64,000 bases of DNA from Methylocaldum sp002005105 (GTDB lineage Bacteria > Pseudomonadota > Gammaproteobacteria > Methylococcales > Methylococcaceae): the NCBI RefSeq assembly GCF_051027545.1, contig NZ_CP194902.1, positions 4,960,001-5,024,000 on the forward strand. Reading direction: 5' to 3'. Below are positions 45,883 through 54,760 of this stretch, piece by piece. The notes beneath the pieces were generated by a model. That model did not search any database. It saw nothing but the letters and a program-made list of their open reading frames with translations, and was not told the DNA's origin. The position numbers and the translations under genes are program-made. The stretch's first letter is position 1; each line of letters begins with the position of its first letter.

Positions 45883-47661
45883 ATGGCGCGCACAGAAACC
45901 CCGGTTTGTGATTTCGGAAAAAAGGCACACAATTTCGCTCTGCCTGGCGTGGATGGGCAAATCTGGACTCTGGAAAAGTGCAAAGGCCCCAACGGCCTTT
46001 TGGTGATGTTCATCTGCAACCACTGTCCTTATGTGAAGGCCGTGCAGGACCGCATCGTGCGGGACGTCAAAGAGCTCAAGGAACACGGCATCAACGCCGT
46101 GGCCATCATGTCCAACGACCCGGCCGATTATCCCGAAGACTCCTTCGAAAACATGAAAATCGTCGCGGAGCAACTCGGCTATCCCTTTCCGTACCTGTAC
46201 GACGAAACTCAGGAAGTGGCCAAGGCCTACGGCGCCGTCTGCACCCCGGACTTCTTCGGCTATAACAAGGATCTGGAGTTGCAGTACCGCGGACGGCTGG
46301 ACGCCAGCCGCAAGGAAACCGCCCCGCCGGACGTCAGGCGCGAGCTGTTCGACGCCATGAAACAAGTTGCGGAGACCGGCAAGGGTCCGAAGAAGCAAAT
46401 CCCGAGCATGGGCTGCTCGATCAAATGGCGGGAGCAGCCATCGATACCCAAAAAGACCGCTAAGAAGGCCGCTAAGAAGAAGCCCCTCGCTTTCAAGCGA
46501 ATCACCGATCTCGATCTCGCCGGCAAGCGCGTTCTGATCCGCGCGGATCTGAACGTTCCCGTCAAGAACGGCAAAGTCACCAGCGACACCCGCATCCGCG
46601 CCAGTTTGCCCACGATCGAACATTGCTTGAGAGCCGGCGCCAGGGTCATGGTCATGTCCCATCTGGGGCGGCCGACCGAAGGCATATACACCGACGAATT
46701 CTCTCTGAAACCCGTGGCCGATCGCATGACCTGGCTGCTCGGACGCAAAGTGCCCCTGGTGAAAGACTGGCTGAACGGCGTCGACATGCACCCGCGGGAG
46801 GTCGTTTTATGCGAAAACGTCCGATTCAACAAGGGTGAGAAAAAAGACGACGAAGCGTTGGCCAAGAAAATGGCCGCTCTCTGCGATATCTACGTGATGG
46901 ACGCCTTCGGTACCGCGCACCGCGCCGAAGCGTCAACCCACGGCGTAGGCCGTTTCGCGACAGAAACCTGTGCCGGCCTCCTGCTCGCTGCCGAGCTCGA
47001 CGCTCTCGGCAAGGCTCTGGAAAACCCGGAGCGCCCGCTTTTGGCGATCGTCGGCGGCTCCAAGGTTTCCACCAAGCTGACGGTGCTCGACTCTTTGGCC
47101 GCCAAAGTGGACCAACTCATCGTCGGCGGCGGCATCGCCAACACGTTCATCGCCGCGGCAGGTCATCCGGTGGGCAAGTCCTTGTATGAAGCCGACCTGA
47201 TTCCCGAAGCCAAACGCTTGATGGAACAAGCGAAAGCGGAAGGCGCGGAGATTCCGGTACCGACCGATGTGGTTTGCGCGAAAGAATTCTCCGATTCGGC
47301 GACAGCCACGATTAAAAAAGTCAGCAAAGTAGCCGAGGACGATTTGATCCTCGATATCGGGCCGGAAACCGCGGCGCGTTATGCGGAAATGATCAAAGCG
47401 GCCGGAACCATCGTCTGGAACGGGCCGGTGGGCGTATTCGAGATCGACCAGTTCGGCGAAGGCACCCGCACCGTAGCCATGGCTATTGCGGAAACCAAGG
47501 GTTTTTCCATCGCCGGTGGCGGCGATACGCTCGCGGCGATCGAAAAATACGGCATCGGCGATCGGGTATCATATACCTCGACCGGGGGCGGAGCTTTCCT
47601 GGAATTCCTGGAGGGCAAGATGCTTCCCGCCGTAGCGATGTTGCAGGAACGGGCAAAATAG
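45883..47661 (+). CDS. pgk: Thioredoxin-like domain fused to phosphoglycerate kinase
   Basis: One 592-residue frame holds two complete enzymes. Residues 1-187 are a thioredoxin/peroxiredoxin-like domain of the type with CNHCPYV (Cys45, Cys48), a DETQEVAKAYGAVCTPDFF strand and GCSIKW near its end. A lysine/alanine linker (KKTAKKAAKKK, 190-200) leads to a full-length phosphoglycerate kinase (about 202-592) with RADLNVPV, SHLGRP, GGSKVSTK and GGGDT. No ATG or other plausible start with a ribosome binding site exists at the junction. AGAAGGAAG precedes the ATG. Phosphoglycerate kinase interconverts 1,3-bisphosphoglycerate and 3-phosphoglycerate. Redox control of the kinase by the attached domain is inference. 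Usual neighbours (gap, fba, pyk) are absent. A strong terminator follows. Confidence 0.92.
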   Translation: MARTETPVCDFGKKAHNFALPGVDGQIWTLEKCKGPNGLLVMFICNHCPYVKAVQDRIVRDVKELKEHGINAVAIMSNDPADYPEDSFENMKIVAEQLGYPFPYLYDETQEVAKAYGAVCTPDFFGYNKDLELQYRGRLDASRKETAPPDVRRELFDAMKQVAETGKGPKKQIPSMGCSIKWREQPSIPKKTAKKAAKKKPLAFKRITDLDLAGKRVLIRADLNVPVKNGKVTSDTRIRASLPTIEHCLRAGARVMVMSHLGRPTEGIYTDEFSLKPVADRMTWLLGRKVPLVKDWLNGVDMHPREVVLCENVRFNKGEKKDDEALAKKMAALCDIYVMDAFGTAHRAEASTHGVGRFATETCAGLLLAAELDALGKALENPERPLLAIVGGSKVSTKLTVLDSLAAKVDQLIVGGGIANTFIAAAGHPVGKSLYEADLIPEAKRLMEQAKAEGAEIPVPTDVVCAKEFSDSATATIKKVSKVAEDDLILDIGPETAARYAEMIKAAGTIVWNGPVGVFEIDQFGEGTRTVAMAIAETKGFSIAGGGDTLAAIEKYGIGDRVSYTSTGGGAFLEFLEGKMLPAVAMLQERAK

Positions 47662-47675
47662 TTCTTCGAGTTCAC

Positions 47676-47721
47676 GGCGCGAAGGAGAGCGGCCGAAGCT
47701 GTCCTTCGCGCCTTGTTTTTT
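47676..47721 (+). terminator. Rho-independent terminator after the thioredoxin-PGK fusion
   Basis: GGCGCGAAGGA and TCCTTCGCGCC form a perfect 11-bp stem around a 15-nt loop, followed by TTGTTTTTT. It isolates the fusion gene from rpoZ. Confidence 0.93.
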
Positions 47722-47920
47722 GGGCGATCTGAACCTTCCAGCCGCGTTGGCGGTCTGGATTAAGAATCCTTCGACCAAAACGCCCGATGGATCGGATTCC
47801 GCTTTGAAAAGCGGGTGTTCTGTACAAGAACCTTGCTTTTAGGGTAAAAGGGTTCCATAAACTATTTGTTTTTATTAAATTTTTCATTCAAAACGACTCT
47901 AAATCGAGGATACAGCAAAC

Positions 47921-48214
47921 ATGGCAAGAGTAACCGTCGAAGACTGTCTGGAACACGTCGACAATCGTTTTCAGTTGGTTTTGCTGGCAACCAAGAGAGC
48001 CCGCCAATTGTCCCGCCATCCGGACGATGCCAAGGTGCCGTGGGAAAACGATAAATCGACCGTCGTGGCGCTTCGGGAAATTGCACAGGGCTTGATCACT
48101 CGCGAATATCTCACTGCGGCCGCGAAACAGGAGCGGTTCGCCATCGAGCGTCCGCCGGTACCCAATCCGCATGGCGCAGGCATGGGCAACCTTGAAGAGG
48201 ACGATTTCGAGTAA
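47921..48214 (+). CDS. rpoZ: RNA polymerase omega subunit
   Basis: The 97-residue protein begins MARVTVEDCLEHVDNRFQLV and contains LLATKRARQL and the ALREIAQGLIT segment typical of proteobacterial omega. Omega helps assemble RNA polymerase and forms part of one ppGpp site. spoT follows 52 bp later, the usual pairing. In many gammaproteobacteria gmk stands directly upstream; here the upstream gene is the PGK fusion and gmk is not in the window. Confidence 0.96.
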   Translation: MARVTVEDCLEHVDNRFQLVLLATKRARQLSRHPDDAKVPWENDKSTVVALREIAQGLITREYLTAAAKQERFAIERPPVPNPHGAGMGNLEEDDFE

Positions 48215-48266
48215 GGCGAATCGGTACCTCAAACGCCGAAGAGCCGATACAAGAGCGCGGGCTGCC

Positions 48267-50483
48267 ATGAACCAGCTTCTTCCCAAAGAAGTGACCGAAC
48301 TGCCGAATGAAAAGCTCATTCGCAGGCTGTGCAGCATAGTCTCGGCCTATCTCGACGGAGCGCAGGTCGAGGAAATTTATCGCGCCTATCAGCTTGCCCT
48401 TTCCGCGCATGAGGGCCAATTCCGACTGACCGGCGAACCGTATGTGTGCCATCCCCTTTCGGTCGCCATCATCCTCGCCGAGATGCGCATGGACGCAAAA
48501 GGCATCATGGCGGCCATTCTGCACGACGTCATCGAAGACACCTCCGTCACCAAGGAGCAACTGCGAGAACAATTCGGAGACGAAGTCGCCGAACTGGTCG
48601 ACGGCGTCAGCAAGCTGACCCAGCTCGACTGCAAATCGAGGGCCGAGGCGCAGGCCCAGAATGTCCGAAAGATGGTGCTCGCGATGGTCAAGGACCTCCG
48701 CGTGATCATGGTCAAACTGGCGGATCGGCTTCACAACATGCGCACCTTAGGGATAATGTCTCCGACGCGGCGCCGGCGCATCGCCCGCGAGACCCTGGAC
48801 ATCTACGCACCCATTGCCAACCGCCTGGGCATGAACGAGATGCGGCTGGAATTGGAAGAACTGGGGTTCTCCGCCATGTATCCGGTACGTTACCGCGTGC
48901 TGGAACAGTCGGTAAAGAAAGCTCGCGGCAACCGCAAGGAGGTGGTGGCGATCATCGAGTCGGCCATCACGAAACGACTGCAGGACGCCGGGCTGGTCAA
49001 CTGCGAAGTAATCGGACGGGAGAAGCATCTTTATAGTCTCTATCAAAAGATGCGAATCAAGCATGTCTCCTTTTCCGGCGTCTACGACGTTTACGCCTTC
49101 CGCATCATCGCAGATGAGGTGGACGATTGTTACCGTGCCTTAGGGATAGTTCACAACCTCTATAAGCCGGTGCCTGGCCGCTTCAAGGATTACATCGCCG
49201 TGCCCAAGGCCAACGGCTATCAGTCGCTGCACACCGTGCTGGTCGGGCCTTACGGCCAGCCGCTGGAAATTCAGATCCGCACCCGCGCCATGCACCATCT
49301 GGCTGAATCCGGCATCGCGGCACACTGGCTGTACAAGAGCGAGCATGAACAGATTTCGACCAGCCAGACCCGTGCCCACGAGTGGCTGAGAGATCTTCTG
49401 GAAATCCAGAAGAGCGCCGGCGACTCGATGGAATTCCTGGACAATTTGAAGGTCGACCTGTTTCAGCAGGAAGTTTACGTCTTCACCCCCAAGGGCAAGA
49501 TCACCAAGCTTCCGCGCGGAGCCACCATCGTCGACTTCGCTTACGCCGTGCACACCGATATCGGCAATACTTGCGTCTCGGCCCGAATCGACCGGGTACT
49601 CGCGCCGCTGCAAACCGTTCTCGAGAACGGCCAGACCGTCGAGATCATCACGGCGCCCTGGGCCCGCCCCAATCCGCTGTGGCTCAATTTCGTCGTCACC
49701 GCCAAAGCGCGCGCGGCCATTCGCAGCTATCTCAGGAATTTCAAGAAACAGGAGGCGGTCGCCCTCGGAAAACGTTTGCTGGAAAAGGAATTCGATGCCC
49801 AAAACATACGTTTCGAGGATATTCCGCGGGAGCGGATCGACGATTTGCTGAAGGCGCTCGAATTGCCGTCTCTCGAAGCCTTGCTGGAAGATATCGGGCT
49901 CGGCAACCGTTTGCCTTTCCTGGTCGTCCGCCAAATGGCGCAAGCCGACGCCACGTCGGAGACTACAGCCAACCAGGAAAACCTGCCAGCACTGTCGCCT
50001 CTGATCATCAAAGGCACAGAAGGCATGGTGGTCAACCTCGCCAAGTGCTGCCGCCCGATACCGGGCGACCCCATCGTCGGATTCTTCAATCCCGGCAAGG
50101 GGATCGTCGTTCACCTCACCGAGTGCAAGAACGTCTCGGAGCTCAGAAAAAAACACATGAACTGGCTGGACGTGGACTGGGACAAACAAGCCAGCGGCGA
50201 TTTCCCGGCGGTCATCCGTCTGGAACTGATGAACCAGGTCGGTACCCTGGCTAAAGTCGCCTCCACCATCTCCCGCATGCGCGCCAACATCGAAAACGTC
50301 CAGATCTCCAATCAGGACAGCCAGATTTCCACCGACATCATTACCTTGATGGTCAAGGACCGCATCCATCTCGCCTCGGTCATGCGAGAACTGCGAAAAT
50401 TATCGGTCGTTTTGAAAATTTCCCGCGTAAAGTCCGAACTCAGAAAGAAACAGAACCATGGCAAAACAAATTATTCAGACTGA
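48267..50483 (+). CDS. spoT: Bifunctional (p)ppGpp synthetase/hydrolase SpoT
   Basis: The 738-residue protein has an intact HD hydrolase domain (AAILHDVIEDT near residue 85, RLHNMRT), a synthetase domain (REKHLYSLYQKMR, KANGYQSLHTV), TGS, helical and zinc-finger-like (AKCCRPIPGD) and C-terminal ACT domains. It therefore can both degrade and make ppGpp, unlike the RelA encoded at 13411. The ATG at 48267 fits the family N-terminus; a frame open to 48171 would overlap rpoZ. Its 3' end overlaps ridA by 26 bp. Confidence 0.95.
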   Translation: MNQLLPKEVTELPNEKLIRRLCSIVSAYLDGAQVEEIYRAYQLALSAHEGQFRLTGEPYVCHPLSVAIILAEMRMDAKGIMAAILHDVIEDTSVTKEQLREQFGDEVAELVDGVSKLTQLDCKSRAEAQAQNVRKMVLAMVKDLRVIMVKLADRLHNMRTLGIMSPTRRRRIARETLDIYAPIANRLGMNEMRLELEELGFSAMYPVRYRVLEQSVKKARGNRKEVVAIIESAITKRLQDAGLVNCEVIGREKHLYSLYQKMRIKHVSFSGVYDVYAFRIIADEVDDCYRALGIVHNLYKPVPGRFKDYIAVPKANGYQSLHTVLVGPYGQPLEIQIRTRAMHHLAESGIAAHWLYKSEHEQISTSQTRAHEWLRDLLEIQKSAGDSMEFLDNLKVDLFQQEVYVFTPKGKITKLPRGATIVDFAYAVHTDIGNTCVSARIDRVLAPLQTVLENGQTVEIITAPWARPNPLWLNFVVTAKARAAIRSYLRNFKKQEAVALGKRLLEKEFDAQNIRFEDIPRERIDDLLKALELPSLEALLEDIGLGNRLPFLVVRQMAQADATSETTANQENLPALSPLIIKGTEGMVVNLAKCCRPIPGDPIVGFFNPGKGIVVHLTECKNVSELRKKHMNWLDVDWDKQASGDFPAVIRLELMNQVGTLAKVASTISRMRANIENVQISNQDSQISTDIITLMVKDRIHLASVMRELRKLSVVLKISRVKSELRKKQNHGKTNYSD

Positions 50484-50844
50484 CCAGGCTCCCAAAGCGA
50501 TCGGCACCTACTCCCAGGCCGTAAAAGTCGGCGACACGGTTTATCTGTCCGGCCAGATTCCGCTGGACCCCGCCACCATGACGCTGGTCGAAGGCGGCAT
50601 GGACGTGCAGATCCGCCGCGTGTTCGACAACCTCAAAGCCGTGGCCGAGGCGGCCGGAGGCAGCCTTCGGGATGTCGTCAAACTGAATGTCTTCCTGACC
50701 GATCTCGCCCATTTTCCGCTGGTGAACGAAATCATGGCGGAATATTTCGCCGAGCCGTACCCTGCCCGCGCCGCCATCGGCGTGGCCTCCCTGCCGCGGG
50801 GCGCCGGAGTCGAAATGGACGCGATCATGGTTTTGGCGAAATAG
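50458..50844 (+). CDS. ridA: Reactive imine/enamine deaminase RidA
   Basis: The 128-residue protein shows the RidA pattern: APKAIGTYSQAVKVG, VYLSGQIPLDP, the substrate-binding arginine in PARAAIGVASLP and the terminal GVEMDAIMVL. It hydrolyses reactive enamines such as 2-aminoacrylate made by PLP enzymes, protecting, among others, IlvE. It overlaps the end of spoT and is followed 15 bp later by recG. Confidence 0.95.
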   Translation: MAKQIIQTDQAPKAIGTYSQAVKVGDTVYLSGQIPLDPATMTLVEGGMDVQIRRVFDNLKAVAEAAGGSLRDVVKLNVFLTDLAHFPLVNEIMAEYFAEPYPARAAIGVASLPRGAGVEMDAIMVLAK

Positions 50845-50859
50845 GCGTCCCGCGACTAT

Positions 50860-52944
50860 TTGGCTTCGCAAAACCGTTCTCTCGACGAGCTTCCGGTCGC
50901 CACCCTCAGGGGGGCGGGAGCGCAAACCCTCAAACGGCTGGAAAAGCTGGGCATTTCGACCGTCAGCGACTTGCTTTTCCATCTGCCGCTGCGTTATGAA
51001 GATCGGACGTCCGTCACCGCTATCGGACATCTGAAACCCGGCGGTCATGCGCTGGTGGAAGGCCGGATCGAACTCGCGGAAATCCTCCCAAAGGGCCGTC
51101 GCTCGCTGATTGTTCGGATCGGCGACGGCACCGGCTTTCTCGATCTGCGGTTCTTCCATTACACGGCGAAACAGCGCGAGCAGCTGACCCGCGGCAAGCG
51201 GCTGAGCTGTTACGGCGAAGTGCGGACGGGTTATGCGGGCCTGGAAATGACCCATCCCGATTACAAACTCATCGACGATACGGAGACCGATGTTCCCGAG
51301 CGCGCGCTGACGCCGGTTTATCCCTTGACCGAAGGCATCCATCAGAAAGCCATTCGCCGGCTGGCCGCACAAGCACTGTCCATGGCCGACGAAATCCGGC
51401 TTCCCGACTTATTGCCCGAGCCCTTGATCCCTTCGGCGAACCGGTTGCGACTCATGGACGCGCTTCGGCTTCTGCATCAGCCGCCCGCCGGCTACAACGA
51501 AACTTCGCCGCAACTCGCCGCCGCCCGTTCGCGCCTCGCCTTCGAAGAGCTGCTTAGCCATCATCTGAGCCTCGGGCGCTTCCGGGCCAAGATGCAGGCT
51601 CATCGAGCCCCGGTTATGGCGATCAATCGGGAGGCGGCGGACCGGTTTCTGCGCAGCCTGCCGTTCTCTCTAACCGCCGCCCAAAAGCGCGTGATTGCCG
51701 AGATCGAAGCCGATTTATCCGGTAACCGTCCCATGATGCGCTTGGTCCAAGGCGACGTGGGATCGGGCAAGACGGTGGTGGCTGCCCATGCCGCGCTGAC
51801 CGCGCTGTCGTCCAACTACCAGGTCGGCATCATGGCTCCTACCGAACTTTTGGCCGAGCAGCATTTCCGAAGCTTTCGGCAGTGGCTCGAACCCTTCGGC
51901 ATACAGATCGCCTTCTTGTCCGGACGCCTCAAGGGCGAAGCCCGGAAAGCCGAGCTCGACGCCATCGGTCGCGGCGCAGCCGGCATCGTCATCGGCACCC
52001 ACGCCCTATTTCAGGAACAGGTGGCATTTCATCGCCTGGGGCTCGTCATCATCGACGAACAGCACCGATTCGGCGTCCATCAACGGCTGGCGCTCCGCGA
52101 AAAAGGTCTGCATGATGGCTTGTATCCGCACCAACTCATCATGACCGCCACACCGATTCCGAGAACCTTGGCGATGCTCGGGTATGCCGATCTCGATCTA
52201 TCGGTCATCGACGAGCGTCCGCCAGGACGGACTCCCGTCAAGACCGTGGTCATTCCGACCAGTCGCCGGGCTGAAATCATCGCCCGCATCACCGACTGGG
52301 CGTCCAAAGGAAGACAGGTGTACTGGGTTTGCACGCTGATCGAAGAATCCGAGGCATTGCAATGCGAAGCAGCGGAAAAAACCGCCGTCGTGCTCGCCGA
52401 AGCGCTTCCGGATGTTCGCGTCGCGCTGATACACGGGCGTTTGAAACCCGCCGAAAAGGAAGCCGTCATGTCAGCCTTCAAGGAAGGGCATTTCGATTTG
52501 CTGGTGGCCACTACCGTCATCGAAGTCGGCGTGGACGTCCCGAATGCCAGCCTGATGATCATCGAGAATGCCGAGCGCTTGGGACTGGCCCAGCTGCACC
52601 AATTGCGCGGGAGGGTGGGACGCGGTCCCGGCGAGGCGCATTGCGTCTTGCTGTACCAGCCGCCTCTGTCGGAAACCGCCAAACAACGTTTGGGTATCCT
52701 GCGGGACTCCGATGACGGCTTCGTCATCGCCGAAAAAGACCTGGAATTGCGGGGACCGGGAGAACTCCTGGGAACCCGGCAGACCGGCCAGGTCCAGTTC
52801 CGCATCGCCGACTTGGCGCGCGACGGACACCTCTTGGATGCCGTTGCTCAAACGGCCGCCATTCTGCTGCGGGATTATCCCGACCGCGCCGAACGCCTGA
52901 TCCGGCGCTGGGTCGGTCATTCGGTGCAATATGCCGGGGCTTGA
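50860..52944 (+). CDS. recG: ATP-dependent DNA helicase RecG
   Basis: The 694-residue protein (E. coli 693) has the N-terminal wedge/OB domain that grips branched DNA (LPLRYEDRT, GEVRTGYAGLEMTHP) and a superfamily 2 motor with Walker A GDVGSGKTV near residue 298, DEQH near 399, TATPIPRTLA and QLRGRVGRG. It regresses stalled forks and processes Holliday junctions. The start is a TTG at 50860, with no nearby ATG; the codon position agrees with the family N-terminus. It closes the rpoZ-spoT-ridA-recG group. Confidence 0.95.
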   Translation: MASQNRSLDELPVATLRGAGAQTLKRLEKLGISTVSDLLFHLPLRYEDRTSVTAIGHLKPGGHALVEGRIELAEILPKGRRSLIVRIGDGTGFLDLRFFHYTAKQREQLTRGKRLSCYGEVRTGYAGLEMTHPDYKLIDDTETDVPERALTPVYPLTEGIHQKAIRRLAAQALSMADEIRLPDLLPEPLIPSANRLRLMDALRLLHQPPAGYNETSPQLAAARSRLAFEELLSHHLSLGRFRAKMQAHRAPVMAINREAADRFLRSLPFSLTAAQKRVIAEIEADLSGNRPMMRLVQGDVGSGKTVVAAHAALTALSSNYQVGIMAPTELLAEQHFRSFRQWLEPFGIQIAFLSGRLKGEARKAELDAIGRGAAGIVIGTHALFQEQVAFHRLGLVIIDEQHRFGVHQRLALREKGLHDGLYPHQLIMTATPIPRTLAMLGYADLDLSVIDERPPGRTPVKTVVIPTSRRAEIIARITDWASKGRQVYWVCTLIEESEALQCEAAEKTAVVLAEALPDVRVALIHGRLKPAEKEAVMSAFKEGHFDLLVATTVIEVGVDVPNASLMIIENAERLGLAQLHQLRGRVGRGPGEAHCVLLYQPPLSETAKQRLGILRDSDDGFVIAEKDLELRGPGELLGTRQTGQVQFRIADLARDGHLLDAVAQTAAILLRDYPDRAERLIRRWVGHSVQYAGA

Positions 52945-53064
52945 ATGACTACCCGTACGGGGTATCGACGTTTTTCGAGATGCCATTACATTCTTCCGAA
53001 GCGGATACGCCGTGGCGAAACCCCATCTTATCCCCGCCTTGAGGGAAAATCGACCAACGAGATA

Positions 53065-53178
53065 AGAGCCTATCCAGGCCGTTCGCCCTGAGCCCTTCGA
53101 CTTAGCTCAGGACAGGGTTGTCGAAGGGTCTGTCCTGAGCCGAGTCGAAGGGTTCTGGGACCTACCGGGATAGGCTCT
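53065..53178. repeat. MITE-like element with 11-bp terminal inverted repeats
   Basis: Perfect ends AGAGCCTATCC and GGATAGGCTCT bound a 114-bp segment made of inverted copies of the widespread CCTGAGC...TTCGAAGGG motif (TTCGACTTAGCTCAGGACAGG and its partner). It has no coding capacity. The rest of the recG-panB gap shows no gene. Confidence 0.75.
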
Positions 53179-53231
53179 AAGCACCCTGACGAAACGCTTG
53201 CGACGCCAGATACGAATCCGACACACCGGAG

Positions 53232-54026
53232 ATGAAAGCCATGAAACTCAACGCAGAGTCCTTGAGACAAATGAAGTCGGTAAAGCCGATCCCGATGCTG
53301 ACGGCTTACACCGCCCCCGTAGCCCGCTCTCTCGAAAAAGCGGGGATTCCGGTCATCCTGGTCGGAGACACGGTGGGGATGGTGGAAATGGGCTTCGACA
53401 GCACGCGCCATGTCACCATCGAGCACATGCAATACCATATCGGCGCCGTCCGCCGCGGCGCGCCGAATACGCATATCATCGGCGATCTTCCATACAACAG
53501 CGATCGCGATCCGGCCACGGCCCTGAATAACGCCAAACTGCTGCTGGACGCCGGCGCCGACAGCATCAAGCTGGAAGGTCCGAAGTACGACGTGATCGCT
53601 CATCTCGTTGCCAACGGAATCGACGTGGTCGGCCATACCGGATTGACGCCCCAGACGGCTTCCGACTTCCGACAGGTCGGAGGCAAGAAAAGCGACGCGG
53701 AACGCATCTTGAGCGAAGCGATCGACATCGCGGAAGCGGGCGCGTTCTTGGTGGTTCTGGAGCACATACCGGCAACCCTGGCGAAGACCATCACGCAGTC
53801 GATCAAGGTGCCCACAGTGGGAATCGGTGCCGGCGCATCGTGCGATGGACAGGTTTTGGTCATTAACGACGCGATCGGCCTGGGGGATTTCTGGCCGCCG
53901 TTTTCGAGACAGTACGCTTACGTTGGCAAAGCGATCGTCGATGTTGCCGAGCGATTCATGAAGGAAGTCGACGACGGAACCTTCGTGGACAATGTTCTCC
54001 ACATGCGCGGTTCAAGGAAGAGATAG
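53232..54026 (+). CDS. panB: 3-methyl-2-oxobutanoate hydroxymethyltransferase-like protein
   Basis: The 264-residue protein follows the PanB barrel: metal ligands in VGDTVGM (Asp near 45) and GDLPY (Asp near 84), KLEG (Glu near 114), the catalytic glutamate in VVLEHIP near 176 and GIGAGASCDGQVLV. PanB uses methylene-tetrahydrofolate to make ketopantoate for CoA. The sequence departs from typical PanB in several places (MLTAYTAPVAR for MLTAYDYP, LEHIP for LECVP, ASCDGQ for NATDGQ), and panC is not adjacent, so a paralogue with a related reaction remains possible. Confidence 0.8.
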   Translation: MKAMKLNAESLRQMKSVKPIPMLTAYTAPVARSLEKAGIPVILVGDTVGMVEMGFDSTRHVTIEHMQYHIGAVRRGAPNTHIIGDLPYNSDRDPATALNNAKLLLDAGADSIKLEGPKYDVIAHLVANGIDVVGHTGLTPQTASDFRQVGGKKSDAERILSEAIDIAEAGAFLVVLEHIPATLAKTITQSIKVPTVGIGAGASCDGQVLVINDAIGLGDFWPPFSRQYAYVGKAIVDVAERFMKEVDDGTFVDNVLHMRGSRKR

Positions 54027-54178
54027 AGATAGCGATTTGTCCGACCGAAGCGGCCGCTCCGACCGAACCGCCGGAACAGAGGCGCAGCTAGGCAATTCCT
54101 TGCAGATGAATGTATCCGGCCGGTCAGGAAAACTCACGCGCTCTGCTAAAATTCGCGGTTTATTCTCGAGACCGACCA

Positions 54179-54760
54179 TTGACGACACGCAGCCAACTTT
54201 TCCGCCGAGCACCGGACTGGTTTCAACTTGGAAGCAGTCAGCGCAGCCAGATCCCCGAAGGGCTCCATCCATGGCTTTTCGAAGCCGGCTCGCTGACCCG
54301 CCGGGTTCGCGGCCTTTGCGGCGGCGATTTTCGCCTCCGGGTGCTGCAGCAGGACTGGCTGAGGCCGTTTGCCGACGAATCGAGAGCGCTGAGACTTAGA
54401 CCTTCGCGGGTCGCGTTGGTACGCGAGGTGGCTCTTCAATGCGGCGAACAGCCCCTGGTCGTGGCGCGCAGCATCATACCGGCAAGTATTCTCCGCGGCG
54501 CTCAGCGCCATCTGGCTTCTTTGGGCAACCGCCCGCTGGGAGAGATTCTTTTCTCCGACCCGAACCTGAAGCGGCTGGGGCTGGAATTGGCCGTCGTCGA
54601 AAGGGCGAAATGGCTACCGGAACGTTCCAAAGCTCTTGACTTCGCCGAATCGTCCGACCGAATCTGGGGTCGGCGCTCGCTGTACGCCGTCGCGCACGGA
54701 AACCTGTTAGTAGCCGAGTTTTTTCTACCTTCTCTGTTGAAGCGAGAAGCAAGCCTATGA
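54179..54760 (+). CDS. ubiC: Chorismate pyruvate-lyase UbiC
   Basis: The product (193 residues from a TTG at 54179; E. coli 165) has the family blocks WLFEAGSLTRR, VREVALQCGEQPLVVARS with the active-site arginine region, LASLGNRPLGEILF and the C-terminal WGRRSLYAVAHGNLLVAEFFLP. It splits chorismate into 4-hydroxybenzoate and pyruvate, the first step of ubiquinone synthesis. A longer frame begins at an ATG at 54110, adding 23 residues not expected from the family. Its stop overlaps the ubiA ATG (ATGA), so the two are coupled. Confidence 0.88.
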   Translation: MTTRSQLFRRAPDWFQLGSSQRSQIPEGLHPWLFEAGSLTRRVRGLCGGDFRLRVLQQDWLRPFADESRALRLRPSRVALVREVALQCGEQPLVVARSIIPASILRGAQRHLASLGNRPLGEILFSDPNLKRLGLELAVVERAKWLPERSKALDFAESSDRIWGRRSLYAVAHGNLLVAEFFLPSLLKREASL

